Positions 46,230 to 56,839 of a DNA stretch of 64,000 nucleotides are shown piece after piece (within the stretch, counting starts at the first letter, position 1; each line of letters starts with the position of its first letter). The position numbers and the translations under genes were made by a program. The DNA lies in assembly GCA_046714175.1 (NCBI GenBank), contig JBKKBI010000062.1, positions 1-64,000 on the forward strand, given 5' to 3'. The notes below the pieces were generated by a model, which was not told the origin of the DNA, ran no database searches, and was given only the letters and a program-made list of their open reading frames with translations. Source of the stretch: UBA11373 sp046714175 (GTDB taxonomy: Bacteria > Actinomycetota > Acidimicrobiia > Spongiisociales > UBA11373).

Positions 46230-46834
46230 GTGTGGGATGAGGCCACCCTGGCGCGGGCGCACTCTCTCGTTGCTCAGTATCCCGAGCCGCGGTCCGCGGT
46301 GATGCCGTTGCTATTTCTCGCCATGCGCAACGACGGCGGGCTCACCGATGCCGGGATGCGGCGGGTGGCCGAACTCACCGGGGTGACGCCGGTGCAGGTC
46401 GAGGCGGTGGCGTCCTTCTACAACATGTATCTGCGCCGTGTCGGTCGCCATGTCGTCTCGGTGTGCCGTTCCATCTCGTGCCATCTGCTCGGTGCGGACA
46501 CGGTGCGAGACGCCGTTGTCGACGAGGCCGGAGTTCCAGAAGGCGAGACGGCTTCCGACGGGTCGGTCACAGTGGTGTTCACCGAATGTATCGGCGCCTG
46601 CGGAGGTGCCCCGGCGATGCAGGTCGACTACGAGATGGTGGAGGGCATGACGCCCGAATCGGCCCGTCGGCTGATCCGCTGGCTGCGTGAGGAAAAGCCG
46701 GAGGCTATCCGCTCCGACGATCTACAACAGCGCTTCGGCGGCGGTCAATCGTTCGATTGGGGACCTGACGACTCCACCGCGGCGCTCGGCCCCGTTCCGG
46801 CGTTCGGCCCCTATGGCACCGCGGGAGGAAGCGC

Positions 46835-46838
<4 letters not shown>
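46230..46838 (+). CDS. nuoE: NADH-quinone oxidoreductase subunit E
   Basis: A 202-residue thioredoxin-fold subunit with a [2Fe-2S] cluster. Ligands are Cys in VCRSISCHLLG (C-x4-C) and TECIGACGGAP (C-x3-C). The helical N-terminus (AVMPLLFLAMRNDGGLTDAGMRRVAELTGVTPVQVEAVASFYNMY) is standard. GTG 46230 is chosen because AAAGGA precedes it; the frame extends upstream only into heptamer repeat sequence. A 40-residue Asp/Pro/Gly-rich tail follows the cluster domain. Confidence 0.94.
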
Positions 46839-48113
<1,275 letters not shown>

Positions 48114-48121
<8 letters not shown>

Positions 48122-50543
48122 CCCGGTCAAGCTCACCATCGACGGTCGCGAGGTCTCTGCCCCCGGCGGCGAGCTGTTGATCAAAGCCGCCGAGGAGAAC
48201 GGGACCTACATCCCCCGGTTCTGCTGGCACTCGCGCATGGAGCCGGTAGGGATGTGCCGGATGTGCCTGGTCGAAGTGGAAACCGCGCGGGGCAAGGGTC
48301 TCACCACGGCTTGCACGATGCGGGTGGCCGAAGGAATGGTGGTGCACACCAAGAGCGATGTCGTCAAGAAGGCTCAGGAGGGGGTGCTCGAGTTCCTGCT
48401 GCTGAATCACCCTCTCGACTGCCCGGTATGCGACAAGGGCGGGGAGTGCCCCCTGCAGGATCAGACCCTTTCCCATGGCCCGGGCGAGTCGCGTTTCGTC
48501 GAGGAGAAGCGCCACTTCGAGAAGCCGATCCCGATCAGCGACCTGGTCCTACTCGACCGCGAGCGGTGCATCTTGTGCGCTCGCTGCACCCGCTTCAGCT
48601 CCGAGATCTCCGGTGATCCGTTGATCGAGTTCATCGACCGCGGCAACTACACCCAGGTGAACACCTTCCCTGGCCTGCCGTTCTCGTCGTACTTCTCGGG
48701 AAACACCGTGCAGATCTGCCCGGTCGGCGCCCTCACCGCAACCCCGTACCGCTTCAAGGCTCGACCCTGGGACCTTGATGCGGTGGAGAGCACCTGTCCG
48801 CACTGTTCGGTGGGGTGTCGCATGTCGGTGCAGGCGTCGCAGAACCGGGTGCTGCGTTTGATCGGCGTGGACGTGGAGGCCACCAGCCATGGGTGGCTGT
48901 GCGACAAGGGGCGATTCGGATTCGAATACCTGCGGGCTCCGGCGCGCCTCTCCACACCGCTGGTGCGGGATGGCGACGGCGAGCTGCGCGCGGCAGAGTG
49001 GGGAGAAGCGCTGGATGTGGCTGCCGCCGGCATCAAGAAGGTTCTGGCCACCACAGGACCGCAAGCGGTGGCCGGTCTCGGCGGAGCCCGGGGCACCAAT
49101 GAAGAGGCCTATGCGTTCGTCAAACTGCTCCGTGGTGTGATCGGCACCGGGAACCTCGACGCTTCGGTCGGTGATGATCCCGGTGCCGGGCTTCTCGTCG
49201 CCATTCCCCGACGCGCCACCATCGGCGATCTGGAGCGGGCCAAGACCATCCTGGTGTGGGGGCCCGATCTCAAGGAGGAACTGCCTGTCCTCTATCTCCG
49301 GATCCGTCGCGCCGCCACCGCGCTCGGCGCGACCCTCATAGTGGTCCATCCCCGCGCCACCGGCCTCGATGCTGACGCCACCCACACCGTGCGCTATCGC
49401 CCCGGCGAAGGTGCCGCGATGCTGCAAAGGCTCGCCGCCGGGGAGGGCGACCTGGCGCCGGTGCGGGCAGCACTCAACAAGGGTCCAGTCGTAGCCGTGG
49501 TGGGTCGTACCGGTCTCGCCGAAAGCGCCGACCTGGCCGGGGCGGTGGCGGCGTTCGCGCTCTACCTTTCCGACGCCGCGGTGCTCCCGGTGGCGCGGCG
49601 CGGCAATCTGCTCGGCGCGTTCGACATGGGGATGTCCCCCGGCCTGCTTCCCGGGCGGGTTTCAGTCACCAATGCCGCGGCACGGGCCGCGGTGGGTGAG
49701 GTGTGGGGTACCGCGGTGGCGGATTCGGGCCGTGACGTCGACGGCATCCTCGCCGGAATGTCAGATGGGTCCATCGGCGCGGTGCTGCTCTTGGGAACGG
49801 ATCCGGTGGCGGATCATCCCGACCGCAACGCCACCCAAGCAGCATTTCTCCGCCCGAAGGGCGAGCCGCCCTTCCTGGTGTCCCTCGACCTGTTCATCAC
49901 CGAGTCGAATCGGGGTGCCGATGTCGTTCTCCCCGTCGATACCTTTACCGAGGTGGAGGGGACGGTCACCAACCTGGAGGGGCGGGTGCAGAAGTCCAAT
50001 CGGGTCGTACCCGGCGTGGGCGGCTCGCGACCTGCGGTCGAGGTGCTCGACGATCTCGCAGTTCGTCTCGGCGGCAGCGTTGGTGGTTCGGCGGCGGCGC
50101 TGGCCAAGGAGATCGCTGCGGTGGCACCCGCCTACGGTGCGATGAGTTGGGACGCGCTCGACTGGGGTTCGGGTCGAGATGGCATCGTTGCCGGCGCGAG
50201 CTCCTTCGTTCACAGCCCTGCCGCGGCGAGGGATCCGGCCACCGGCGAATTCACCCTGCACCTCGCCCGGGTCCTCTACGACGGCGGCACCATCGTCACC
50301 TCCGGCGAGTCACTGGCGCCCCTGGCTCCGGTACCCGCAGCCCATCTCCATCCGGATGATGCCGCTCGCCTCGGCCTGGCCGCCGGCGATCGTGTCACCG
50401 TCACCGGCAACGCGGGCACTGCCACGCTCCCGTTGGCGCTGGACTCCACGCTGGCGCCAAAGACGGTTTATGTGCAGTTCAATCTCGGAGCCACTTTGGG
50501 GAACGCGATCGATGTGTCGATAGCGCGGGCGGTCGATCGATGA
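48114..50543 (+). CDS. nuoG: NADH-quinone oxidoreductase subunit G
   Basis: An 809-residue subunit with three N-terminal clusters: [2Fe-2S] (RFCWHSRMEPVGMCRMC), the His-ligated N5 region (HPLDCPVCDKGGECPLQD) and N4 (CILCARCTRF ... VQICPVGAL). TCPHCSVGCRM is an extra [4Fe-4S]-type Cys set of the molybdopterin-oxidoreductase-like domain that fills the rest of the protein without active-site Mo ligands. The C-terminal 130 residues (HLHPDDAARLGLAAGDRV) resemble the molydopterin dinucleotide-binding fold. GTG 48114. Confidence 0.95.
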
Positions 50544-50559
50544 CCTCGGTGCATCGCCT

Positions 50560-50608
50560 CCCGGCTCCCGCTTCCCACCAGACCCGCAGGCGGCTCCTGG
50601 CTGTGGGC
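50560..50608. repeat. Degenerate heptamer tract between nuoG and nuoH
   Basis: CCCGGCT, CCCGCTT, CCCACCA, GACCCGC, AGGCGGC, TCCTGGC, TGTGGGC in 7-bp register but more degraded than other tracts. Confidence 0.45.
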
Positions 50609-50622
50609 AGGAGCGCAGCGAC

Positions 50623-51726
50623 GTGACCGACTTTCTCGAAACCCTCTTCACCACTCCTCTGTGGTCCGGGCTGATCAAGGCCGGGGTGGCGTTCGGCCTG
50701 CTCATGCTCACCGCCTTGGTGCTGGTGTGGTTCGAGCGGCGGGTGGTGGCGTTCATGCAGAACCGGATCGGCCCCAATCGCGCCGGACCGTTCGGGGTGC
50801 TGCAGACCCTGGCCGACGGGTTGAAGCTGCTCTTCAAGGAAGGGATCAAGCCTCGCAAGGCCGAGGTGGGGCTGTACATGGCGGCGCCGATAGCGGCGAT
50901 GGTCCCGGCCTTCCTCATCTTCATGGTGGTGCCCATCGGGGCGCCGGTCACGATCGGTGAAACCACAGTGACCCTGCAAGGGGCCGACCTCAACGTGGCA
51001 TTGCTCTTCGTCCTGGCGATGTCGTCGCTGGCGGTGTACTCGGTGGTGTTGGCGGGTTGGTCGTCGGGGTCCAAGTACCCGTTGTTGGGCGGGGTGCGGG
51101 CCACGGCGCAGATGATTTCCTACGAGGCGGCGATGGGACTCGCCCTGGTGCCGGTGGTCGTCCTCGCCTCGGCCCTGCTCGCCGGCGGCGATGCCGGGCT
51201 GGGAACGCTGTCGTTTGCCACCCTGGTCGAGTTGCAGGCGGGATCGTTCCGCGGTCCGATCCCCGGTTGGTTCGTGTTTTGGCTGTTGCCCTCGTTCCTC
51301 ATCTTCTTCACCGCCGCGATTGCCGAGACCAACCGCGCCCCGTTCGACCTGGTCGAGGCGGAGTCGGAGATCGTCGGCGGATATCACACCGAGTACTCCG
51401 GGTTCCGCTTCGCCATGTTCTATCTCGCCGAGTACATCAACATGTTCAACGTCTGCGCCATCGCGGTGACCCTGTTCCTCGGCGGTTGGCTCGGCCCTGG
51501 TGCCAACCTCCCCTTCATAGGGTGGGCGGTGCCCGTGTTCTGGTTCCTGGTCAAGACCTACTTCCTGCTGTTCGTGCTGGTCTGGATCCGGGCGACCCTG
51601 CCCCGCTTTCGCTACGACCAACTGATGAACCTGGGTTGGAAGCGGTTGATCCCGCTCTCGCTGGTGTGGCTGGTGCTGTTTGCCGCGGTCCGGGCCTGGC
51701 AGTCCTTCGGGGCGCCGTGGAGGTGA
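50623..51726 (+). CDS. nuoH: NADH-quinone oxidoreductase subunit H
   Basis: A 367-residue membrane subunit linking the peripheral arm to the antiporter-like subunits. Eight or so helices and the conserved loops QNRIGPNRAGPFGVLQTLADG, KEGIKPRKAEV and AETNRAPFDLVEAESEIVGG (charged quinone-site residues) are seen. GTG 50623; AGGAG is about 11 nt upstream. It is followed by nuoI after a 4-nt gap. Confidence 0.96.
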   Translation: MTDFLETLFTTPLWSGLIKAGVAFGLLMLTALVLVWFERRVVAFMQNRIGPNRAGPFGVLQTLADGLKLLFKEGIKPRKAEVGLYMAAPIAAMVPAFLIFMVVPIGAPVTIGETTVTLQGADLNVALLFVLAMSSLAVYSVVLAGWSSGSKYPLLGGVRATAQMISYEAAMGLALVPVVVLASALLAGGDAGLGTLSFATLVELQAGSFRGPIPGWFVFWLLPSFLIFFTAAIAETNRAPFDLVEAESEIVGGYHTEYSGFRFAMFYLAEYINMFNVCAIAVTLFLGGWLGPGANLPFIGWAVPVFWFLVKTYFLLFVLVWIRATLPRFRYDQLMNLGWKRLIPLSLVWLVLFAAVRAWQSFGAPWR

Positions 51727-51730
51727 TGCG

Positions 51731-52411
51731 ATGGGCGTGATCCGCGGATTCATGGTGCCTTTGCGGCAGATCTTCCGCCGCAAGGTGACGACGCAGTACC
51801 CGGAGCAGAAGCGGTCCAAGCCGCAGCGCTTCCACGGGCGCCATGTGCTCAACCGCTACCCGGACGGAATGGAGAAGTGCATCGGGTGCGAGTTGTGCGC
51901 CGGGGTGTGCCCGGCGCGCTGCATATACGTCCGCGGCAAGGACAACCCGCCCGACGCCCCGATCAGCCCGGGGGAGCGCTACGGGTTCATCTACGAGATC
52001 AATCTTCTGCGCTGCATCTTCTGCGGGCTGTGTGAGGAGGCTTGCCCCACCGAGGCGATCACCATGACGCAGTTGTTCGAGATGTCGGTGACCGATCGCA
52101 ACGATGCCATCTACACGCGGGCGGAACTGCTGATGAACCCCGACGGCACGGTGCCACATCCGCAACCGGACTCGATCCTGGTGGACAAGGGCGAGTTGCG
52201 CCTCGGCGACGGCTGGATGCGCGCCACCGCGTCCTCCGGCCGCGCCGCGTATGAAGGAGTGATCGCGTGGACGCCGACAGCGGGAGTGGGGTTGCGTCCG
52301 GCGGAGAAAGGGCAGTCCACGGAGGCTGCCCGCGACCCGCTACCCGCTACCACCAAGAGCGGAGAATCTAAGCGGGAAGCGGGTAGCGGGAAGCGGGAAG
52401 CGGATGGTTGA
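51731..52411 (+). CDS. nuoI: NADH-quinone oxidoreductase subunit I, with repeat-encoded C-terminal tail
   Basis: A 226-residue protein with two [4Fe-4S] clusters (N6a, N6b): CIGCELCAGVCPARCIYV and CIFCGLCEEACPTEAI. ATG 51731 has GGAGGTG 6-8 nt upstream. The last 24 or so residues (from about RDPLPATTKSGESKREAGSG) are encoded by the heptamer tract at 52335-52404 and show basic, low-complexity composition unlike other NuoI tails. Its stop overlaps nuoJ by 8 nt. Confidence 0.95.
   Translation: MGVIRGFMVPLRQIFRRKVTTQYPEQKRSKPQRFHGRHVLNRYPDGMEKCIGCELCAGVCPARCIYVRGKDNPPDAPISPGERYGFIYEINLLRCIFCGLCEEACPTEAITMTQLFEMSVTDRNDAIYTRAELLMNPDGTVPHPQPDSILVDKGELRLGDGWMRATASSGRAAYEGVIAWTPTAGVGLRPAEKGQSTEAARDPLPATTKSGESKREAGSGKREADG
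52335..52404. repeat. Heptamer tandem repeat tract with inverted arms, between nuoI and nuoJ
   Basis: Ten units in exact register: ACCCGCT x2, ACCACCA, AGAGCGG, AGAATCT, AAGCGGG x2, TAGCGGG, AAGCGGG, AAGCGGA. The first and second halves are inverted copies: CCCGCTACCCGCT (52336-52348) is perfectly complementary to AGCGGGTAGCGGG (52378-52390), a 13-bp stem with a 29-nt loop in the nuo mRNA. Confidence 0.85.
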
Positions 52412-52925
52412 ACTGGTCCTCTTCATCATCTTCGCCCTTGCCGCCCTGTTCGGTGCGGTCACGATGGTGTGGGCGCGCAACCCGGTCTATTCGGCCATGG
52501 GGCTGATGCTCACGATGTTCTCCATCGCGGTTTTCTACGTGTCCAACGGCGCCCACTTCATCGCCGCGGTACAGGTGATCATCTATGCCGGCGCGGTGAT
52601 GACCCTGTTCCTTTTCGTGATCATGCTCATCGGAGTCGACAAGGCGGAATCGCGCACCGAGAACCTGCCGCTGCAGCGGCCGCTGGCGCTGGGGCTGATG
52701 GCGTTGTTCGGAGCCGGAGTCGCCATCGCCGGCCGCTCCGCGTGGGTGACAGGACGGGCACCCGCCGGGGGCGCCCCGCCCGACGGCTCGATCGAGCAGG
52801 TGGGGTCCGAGCTGTTCAACAACTGGTTGCTTCCCTTCGAGGTGACCGCGCTCTTGTTGATTGTCGCCGCCACCGGCGCCATCGCGCTGGCCTTCTTCCG
52901 GGACGAAGACCGGGGGTTGTCGTGA
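52404..52925 (+). CDS. nuoJ: NADH-quinone oxidoreductase subunit J
   Basis: A 173-residue, five-helix membrane subunit: VLFIIFALAALFGAVTMVW, NPVYSAMGLMLTMFSIAVFYV, IAAVQVIIYAGAVMTLFLFVIMLIGV, and two more. IIYAGAVMTLFLFVIMLIG is the conserved pi-bulge helix near the E-channel. ATG 52404 lies within the last repeat unit; start overlaps nuoI, stop overlaps nuoK (GTGA). Confidence 0.95.
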   Translation: MVELVLFIIFALAALFGAVTMVWARNPVYSAMGLMLTMFSIAVFYVSNGAHFIAAVQVIIYAGAVMTLFLFVIMLIGVDKAESRTENLPLQRPLALGLMALFGAGVAIAGRSAWVTGRAPAGGAPPDGSIEQVGSELFNNWLLPFEVTALLLIVAATGAIALAFFRDEDRGLS

Positions 52926-53227
52926 CCGTAACTCCGGGCTGGTACATGGCTCTGGCCGCGGTGCTCTTCGTCATCGGCGCTGGAGGCATGCTGCTGCGCC
53001 GTAACGCTCTGATCATGTTCATGTCGGTGGAGTTGATGCTGAACGCAGTCAACCTCACGTTCGTCGCGGCGAGCCGCGAGCTCGGGGTGATCGACGGGCA
53101 GCTGGCGGTCCTCTTCGTCATGGTTGTGGCCGCCGCCGAGGTGGTTGTCGGTCTGGCGATCATCGTCGCCGTGTTCCGCCGCCGCCGCACCGCCAACGTC
53201 GACGAGCTGGCGGGGCTGAAGGGATGA
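52922..53227 (+). CDS. nuoK: NADH-quinone oxidoreductase subunit K
   Basis: A 101-residue, three-helix subunit. The two buried acidic residues of the proton path are seen in FMSVELMLNAVNLTFV and MVVAAAEVVVGLAIIV. GTG 52922 overlaps nuoJ; stop overlaps nuoL (ATGA). Size matches the family. Confidence 0.95.
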   Translation: MTVTPGWYMALAAVLFVIGAGGMLLRRNALIMFMSVELMLNAVNLTFVAASRELGVIDGQLAVLFVMVVAAAEVVVGLAIIVAVFRRRRTANVDELAGLKG

Positions 53228-55089
53228 CGGAGATTCTGGTTTCGCTGGCCGTGCTACTGCCCCTCGGCGGTGCGGTGCTCATGGTGTTCTTCGGCAAGCG
53301 CCTCGGTGAGCCAGGGGCGGGCTACCTCGGAACCCTGACCGTCGCCGCCGCTTTCGGCGGGGCGGCGATCGCCGCCGCCGACTTCTTCACCGGTGGCGGG
53401 GAGACGGTGCTGGTGCGCTGGTTCGACTGGTTCCCCGCCTTCGGCGTCACCGCCGAACTGCGCTGGGATCCGCTCTCGGCGCTGATGACCCTTGTGGTCA
53501 CCGGGGTGGGCGCGCTGATACATCTCTACTCGATTGGCTACATGCACGGAGATCCCCGCTACGGACGGTTCTTCACCTACCTCAATCTGTTCGTCGCCTC
53601 GATGCTGATCCTGGTGCTGGCAAACAACTTCGCTGTTCTGTTCGTGGGATGGGAATTGGTCGGACTGTCGTCGTATCTGCTCATCTCCTTTTGGTTCGAG
53701 AAGGAGACCGCAGCCGCGGCGGGGAAGAAGGCGTTCGTCGTCAACCGCATCGGCGACATCGGGTTCATCGTGGCCTTGATGCTGATCTTCGAGAACTTCG
53801 GCACCCTCCGCTTCGACGAGGTGCTGGAGGGGGCGCACGGTCTCGCCGCCGGTACCGCCACCGCCATCGGGCTATTGCTCTTGGTGGGCGCCGCCGGAAA
53901 GTCTGCGCAGCTACCCCTATACGTATGGCTCCCCGATGCGATGGAGGGCCCGACACCGGTCTCGGCCCTGATCCATGCCGCCACCATGGTCACTGCGGGC
54001 GTCTACCTGGTGGCGCGTACCGCGCCGATCTTTGCAGCCTCCGAGGTGGCGGGTGCCGTGGTGGCGATCGTCGGCACCGCCACCGCGCTGTTCGCCGCCA
54101 CCATCGCCCTGGCGCAGAACGACATCAAGCGGGTACTCGCCTACTCGACGATCTCCCAACTCGGGTTCATGTTCATGGCGGTGGGCGCCGCGGCCCATGT
54201 CGCCGGAGTGTTCCACCTGATGACCCACGCCTTCTTCAAGGCGTTGCTCTTCCTCGGCGCCGGGTCGGTGATCCACGGGATGCACGGTGAACAGGACATG
54301 GGCCGGATGGGCGGCCTGGCACGCAAGATGCCGCTCACGTTCCTGACCATGGCAGTGGGGTGGCTCGCAATCTCCGGGATCCCGCCCCTCGCCGGGTTCT
54401 GGTCGAAGGACGAGATCCTGGGCAGCGTGTACCAGCGGGGCGGCCTGTGGGTGGTCCTGTTCGGAGTCGGTCTGCTCACCGCAGCCCTGACTGCGTTCTA
54501 CATGACCCGGATGATGTGGCTCACCTTCTTCGGAGCTCCGCGCTGGGCGGACGGACTGCATCCCCACGAGTCGCCCCTAATGATGACGCTGCCGCTCGTG
54601 GCGCTGGCCGGACTGTCGGTGGTCGGCGGTCTGGTGAACACGCCGTTCCGCACCGCCCTGGAGCATTTCCTCGACCCCGCTTTCGAGTTGGTTCATCTCA
54701 GCCATCCCCCGGAGGGGACTCTGGCCCTCACTCTGGCGGCCGCCTCCGTCGCCGCGGCGCTCGCCGGGATCGCCCTCGCCGCGGTGCGTTATCGCACCTA
54801 CCGCACCGAGGCGGGGCGCACCTGGCGCATCCTGGGACGGGGCTACTACATCGACGATGTGTACGGCTCGGTGTTCGCCCGCACGGGCAAGCTCGGCGCG
54901 GCGTGGCTGGCCTTCCGCTTCGATGCCCGCATCATCGACGGCGCCGTCGAAGGCACCGGCGGCCTGGTCCGCCGCCTCGGCGGTTGGATGCGCCCCCTCC
55001 AGACCGGCTTCGTGAGGTCATACGGTTTGGCGATAGTTGCCGGAAGTGTGGCGATGCTGGCGTGGTTCCTGACGAGGGGGGCGCTGTGA
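53224..55089 (+). CDS. nuoL: NADH-quinone oxidoreductase subunit L (antiporter-like)
   Basis: A 621-residue antiporter-like subunit with about 15-16 helices. Conserved segments are GWELVGLSSYLLISFWFEKE (TM5 Glu), AGKSAQLPLYVWLPDAMEGPTPVSALIHAATMVTAGVYL (Lys and His of the channel) and LAYSTISQLGFMFMAVG, plus the long amphipathic lateral helix at the C-terminal end (YRTYRTEAGRTWRILGRGYYIDDVYGSVFARTG). ATG 53224. Confidence 0.96.
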   Translation: MTEILVSLAVLLPLGGAVLMVFFGKRLGEPGAGYLGTLTVAAAFGGAAIAAADFFTGGGETVLVRWFDWFPAFGVTAELRWDPLSALMTLVVTGVGALIHLYSIGYMHGDPRYGRFFTYLNLFVASMLILVLANNFAVLFVGWELVGLSSYLLISFWFEKETAAAAGKKAFVVNRIGDIGFIVALMLIFENFGTLRFDEVLEGAHGLAAGTATAIGLLLLVGAAGKSAQLPLYVWLPDAMEGPTPVSALIHAATMVTAGVYLVARTAPIFAASEVAGAVVAIVGTATALFAATIALAQNDIKRVLAYSTISQLGFMFMAVGAAAHVAGVFHLMTHAFFKALLFLGAGSVIHGMHGEQDMGRMGGLARKMPLTFLTMAVGWLAISGIPPLAGFWSKDEILGSVYQRGGLWVVLFGVGLLTAALTAFYMTRMMWLTFFGAPRWADGLHPHESPLMMTLPLVALAGLSVVGGLVNTPFRTALEHFLDPAFELVHLSHPPEGTLALTLAAASVAAALAGIALAAVRYRTYRTEAGRTWRILGRGYYIDDVYGSVFARTGKLGAAWLAFRFDARIIDGAVEGTGGLVRRLGGWMRPLQTGFVRSYGLAIVAGSVAMLAWFLTRGAL

Positions 55090-55091
55090 TC

Positions 55092-55168
55092 ACTCGCTGC
55101 CCGCCACCCGCCACCCGCTACCCGCAAGGGAGGGCCGGTGACCGCCTATCGCCCATCGCTCCTCTGGC
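55092..55168. repeat. Heptamer tandem repeat tract, 11 units, between nuoL and nuoM
   Basis: ACTCGCT, GCCCGCC, ACCCGCC, ACCCGCT, ACCCGCA, AGGGAGG, GCCGGTG, ACCGCCT, ATCGCCC, ATCGCTC, CTCTGGC in exact register; similar in order to the nuoD-nuoE tract. Confidence 0.85.
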
Positions 55169-55200
55169 AGCCATCGGGAGTCGTGTCTCGGGAGAACTCC

Positions 55201-56733
55201 ATGCCTGAGTTCCCGATTCTCTCCACCCTCATCCTGTTGCCGGTGATCGGCGCGGTGGTACTGCTCGCCATCCCTTCGCGTCGCGCCGAGGTCGTCATGC
55301 CTACGGCGGTGGCGGCTTCGCTGCTGACGCTGGGGGCGGCGCTGTGGATGCTGATCGAGTTCGAGAGCGGGGTGGCCGATTTTCAGTTCGTCGAGCAGTC
55401 GTCGTGGTATCAGCCATGGGGCGTGGGCTGGCACCTGGGCATCGACGGGATCTCGGTCTTTCTGGTGGTGCTGACCGCGTTTCTGTTCCCCATCTCCCTC
55501 GCCGCCAGCGGCGCGGTGAGGCACCGCGTGCGCGAGTACGCGGTCGCAATGTTGCTGCTCGAGGCCGGGATCATTGGGGTCTTCGTCTCCCTCGACCTGC
55601 TGGTCTTCTTCGTGTTCTGGGAAGTGATGCTGGTTCCGATGTACTTCATCATTGGGATCTGGGGTGGCGAGCGCCGGGTGCACGCCGCGGTGAAGTTCTT
55701 CTTGTTCACCGCCTTTGGCTCGGCGGTGATGTTTGCCGGCATCCTGTTCCTCGGGTTCCTCGGCGGCGACGGTGCCCCCTCCTTCGACTTCGTCGATCTG
55801 CTCGGCGCCGAGCTGAGCCGCACTGCGCAGTTCTGGCTGTTCGGCGCGTTCGCTCTGTCGTTCGCCATCAAGGTGCCGGTATTCCCATTTCACACCTGGC
55901 TCCCCGACGCCCATGTCGAAGCCCCTACCGCGGGGTCGGTGATCCTGGCCGGAGTGCTGCTGAAACTGGGCGCCTACGGATTGATCCGGTTCAACCTCAC
56001 ATTGTTCCCGGAGGCGGCGGTAGATCTGGTGCCGGTGCTGGCGGTGCTGGCGGTCATCGGCATCGTCTACGGCGCAATCGTCGCCATCGTGCAGAGCGAC
56101 ATCAAGCGCCTGGTGGCCTACTCATCGGTGAGTCACCTCGGGTTCGTCGTGCTCGGCATTTTCGCTCTCACCACCCAGGGGATGCAGGGCGGGGTTCTGC
56201 AGATGGTGAACCACGGTCTCACCACCGGGGCGCTATTCCTCCTGGTGGGGATGATCTACGAGCGGCGTCACACCCGGGAGATCGCGCAGTTCGGTGGGTT
56301 AGCCACCGTGATGCCCATCTACGCCGGGATCTTCCTCTTCACCGCCTTCGCTGCGATCGGTCTCCCCGGACTCAACGGTTTCGTCGGCGAGTTCTTCGTG
56401 CTGGTCGGGTCGTTCCTCTCGCTGCCCGTGTACGCCATCATCGCCTCCCTCGGCGTGGTCCTGGCAGCCGTGTATCTACTGTGGGCGTATCAGCGGATGT
56501 TCACGGGGCCGATCACCGTGGCGGAGAACTCCACGCTGCACGACCTGCGCCCCGCAGAGATTCTGATCCTGGCCCCGATCATCGCCCTTGTGATCTTCCT
56601 CGGTGTCTACCCCAAGCCGGCGCTCGACCGCATCGCACCGTCGGTGGACGCGATCCTGGAGCGGATCGAAAACGTCACCGATTACGAGGTACCGGAGTGG
56701 GGGAGCACCAACGACGTGGCGGTGGAGGAATGA
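55201..56733 (+). CDS. nuoM: NADH-quinone oxidoreductase subunit M (antiporter-like)
   Basis: A 510-residue antiporter-like subunit with about 14 helices. Key segments are FWEVMLVPMYFIIGIWGGERR (TM5 Glu), FAIKVPVFPFHTWLPDAHVEAPTAGSVILAGVLLKLGAYG and RLVAYSSVSHLGFVVLGIF. ATG 55201 is chosen because GGGAGA precedes it; an in-frame GTG at 55138 would add residues encoded by the heptamer tract. Confidence 0.95.
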   Translation: MPEFPILSTLILLPVIGAVVLLAIPSRRAEVVMPTAVAASLLTLGAALWMLIEFESGVADFQFVEQSSWYQPWGVGWHLGIDGISVFLVVLTAFLFPISLAASGAVRHRVREYAVAMLLLEAGIIGVFVSLDLLVFFVFWEVMLVPMYFIIGIWGGERRVHAAVKFFLFTAFGSAVMFAGILFLGFLGGDGAPSFDFVDLLGAELSRTAQFWLFGAFALSFAIKVPVFPFHTWLPDAHVEAPTAGSVILAGVLLKLGAYGLIRFNLTLFPEAAVDLVPVLAVLAVIGIVYGAIVAIVQSDIKRLVAYSSVSHLGFVVLGIFALTTQGMQGGVLQMVNHGLTTGALFLLVGMIYERRHTREIAQFGGLATVMPIYAGIFLFTAFAAIGLPGLNGFVGEFFVLVGSFLSLPVYAIIASLGVVLAAVYLLWAYQRMFTGPITVAENSTLHDLRPAEILILAPIIALVIFLGVYPKPALDRIAPSVDAILERIENVTDYEVPEWGSTNDVAVEE

Positions 56734-56822
56734 GTCATCTGCCGTCAGTCGTCAGTCACAGCCTCCCCGCCGGTTCTGCCATCTGCCATCTGTCATCTGT
56801 CATCTGTGATCTGTCATCTACG
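56732..56822. repeat. Heptamer tandem repeat tract, 13 units, between nuoM and nuoN
   Basis: GAGTCAT, CTGCCGT, CAGTCGT, CAGTCAC, AGCCTCC, CCGCCGG, TTCTGCC, ATCTGCC, ATCTGTC x2, ATCTGTG, ATCTGTC, ATCTACG in exact 7-bp register. The first unit overlaps the nuoM stop codon. The ATCTGTC type is not used elsewhere in the window. Confidence 0.85.
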
Positions 56823-56839
56823 ACGCCGAAGGCGGCGAT

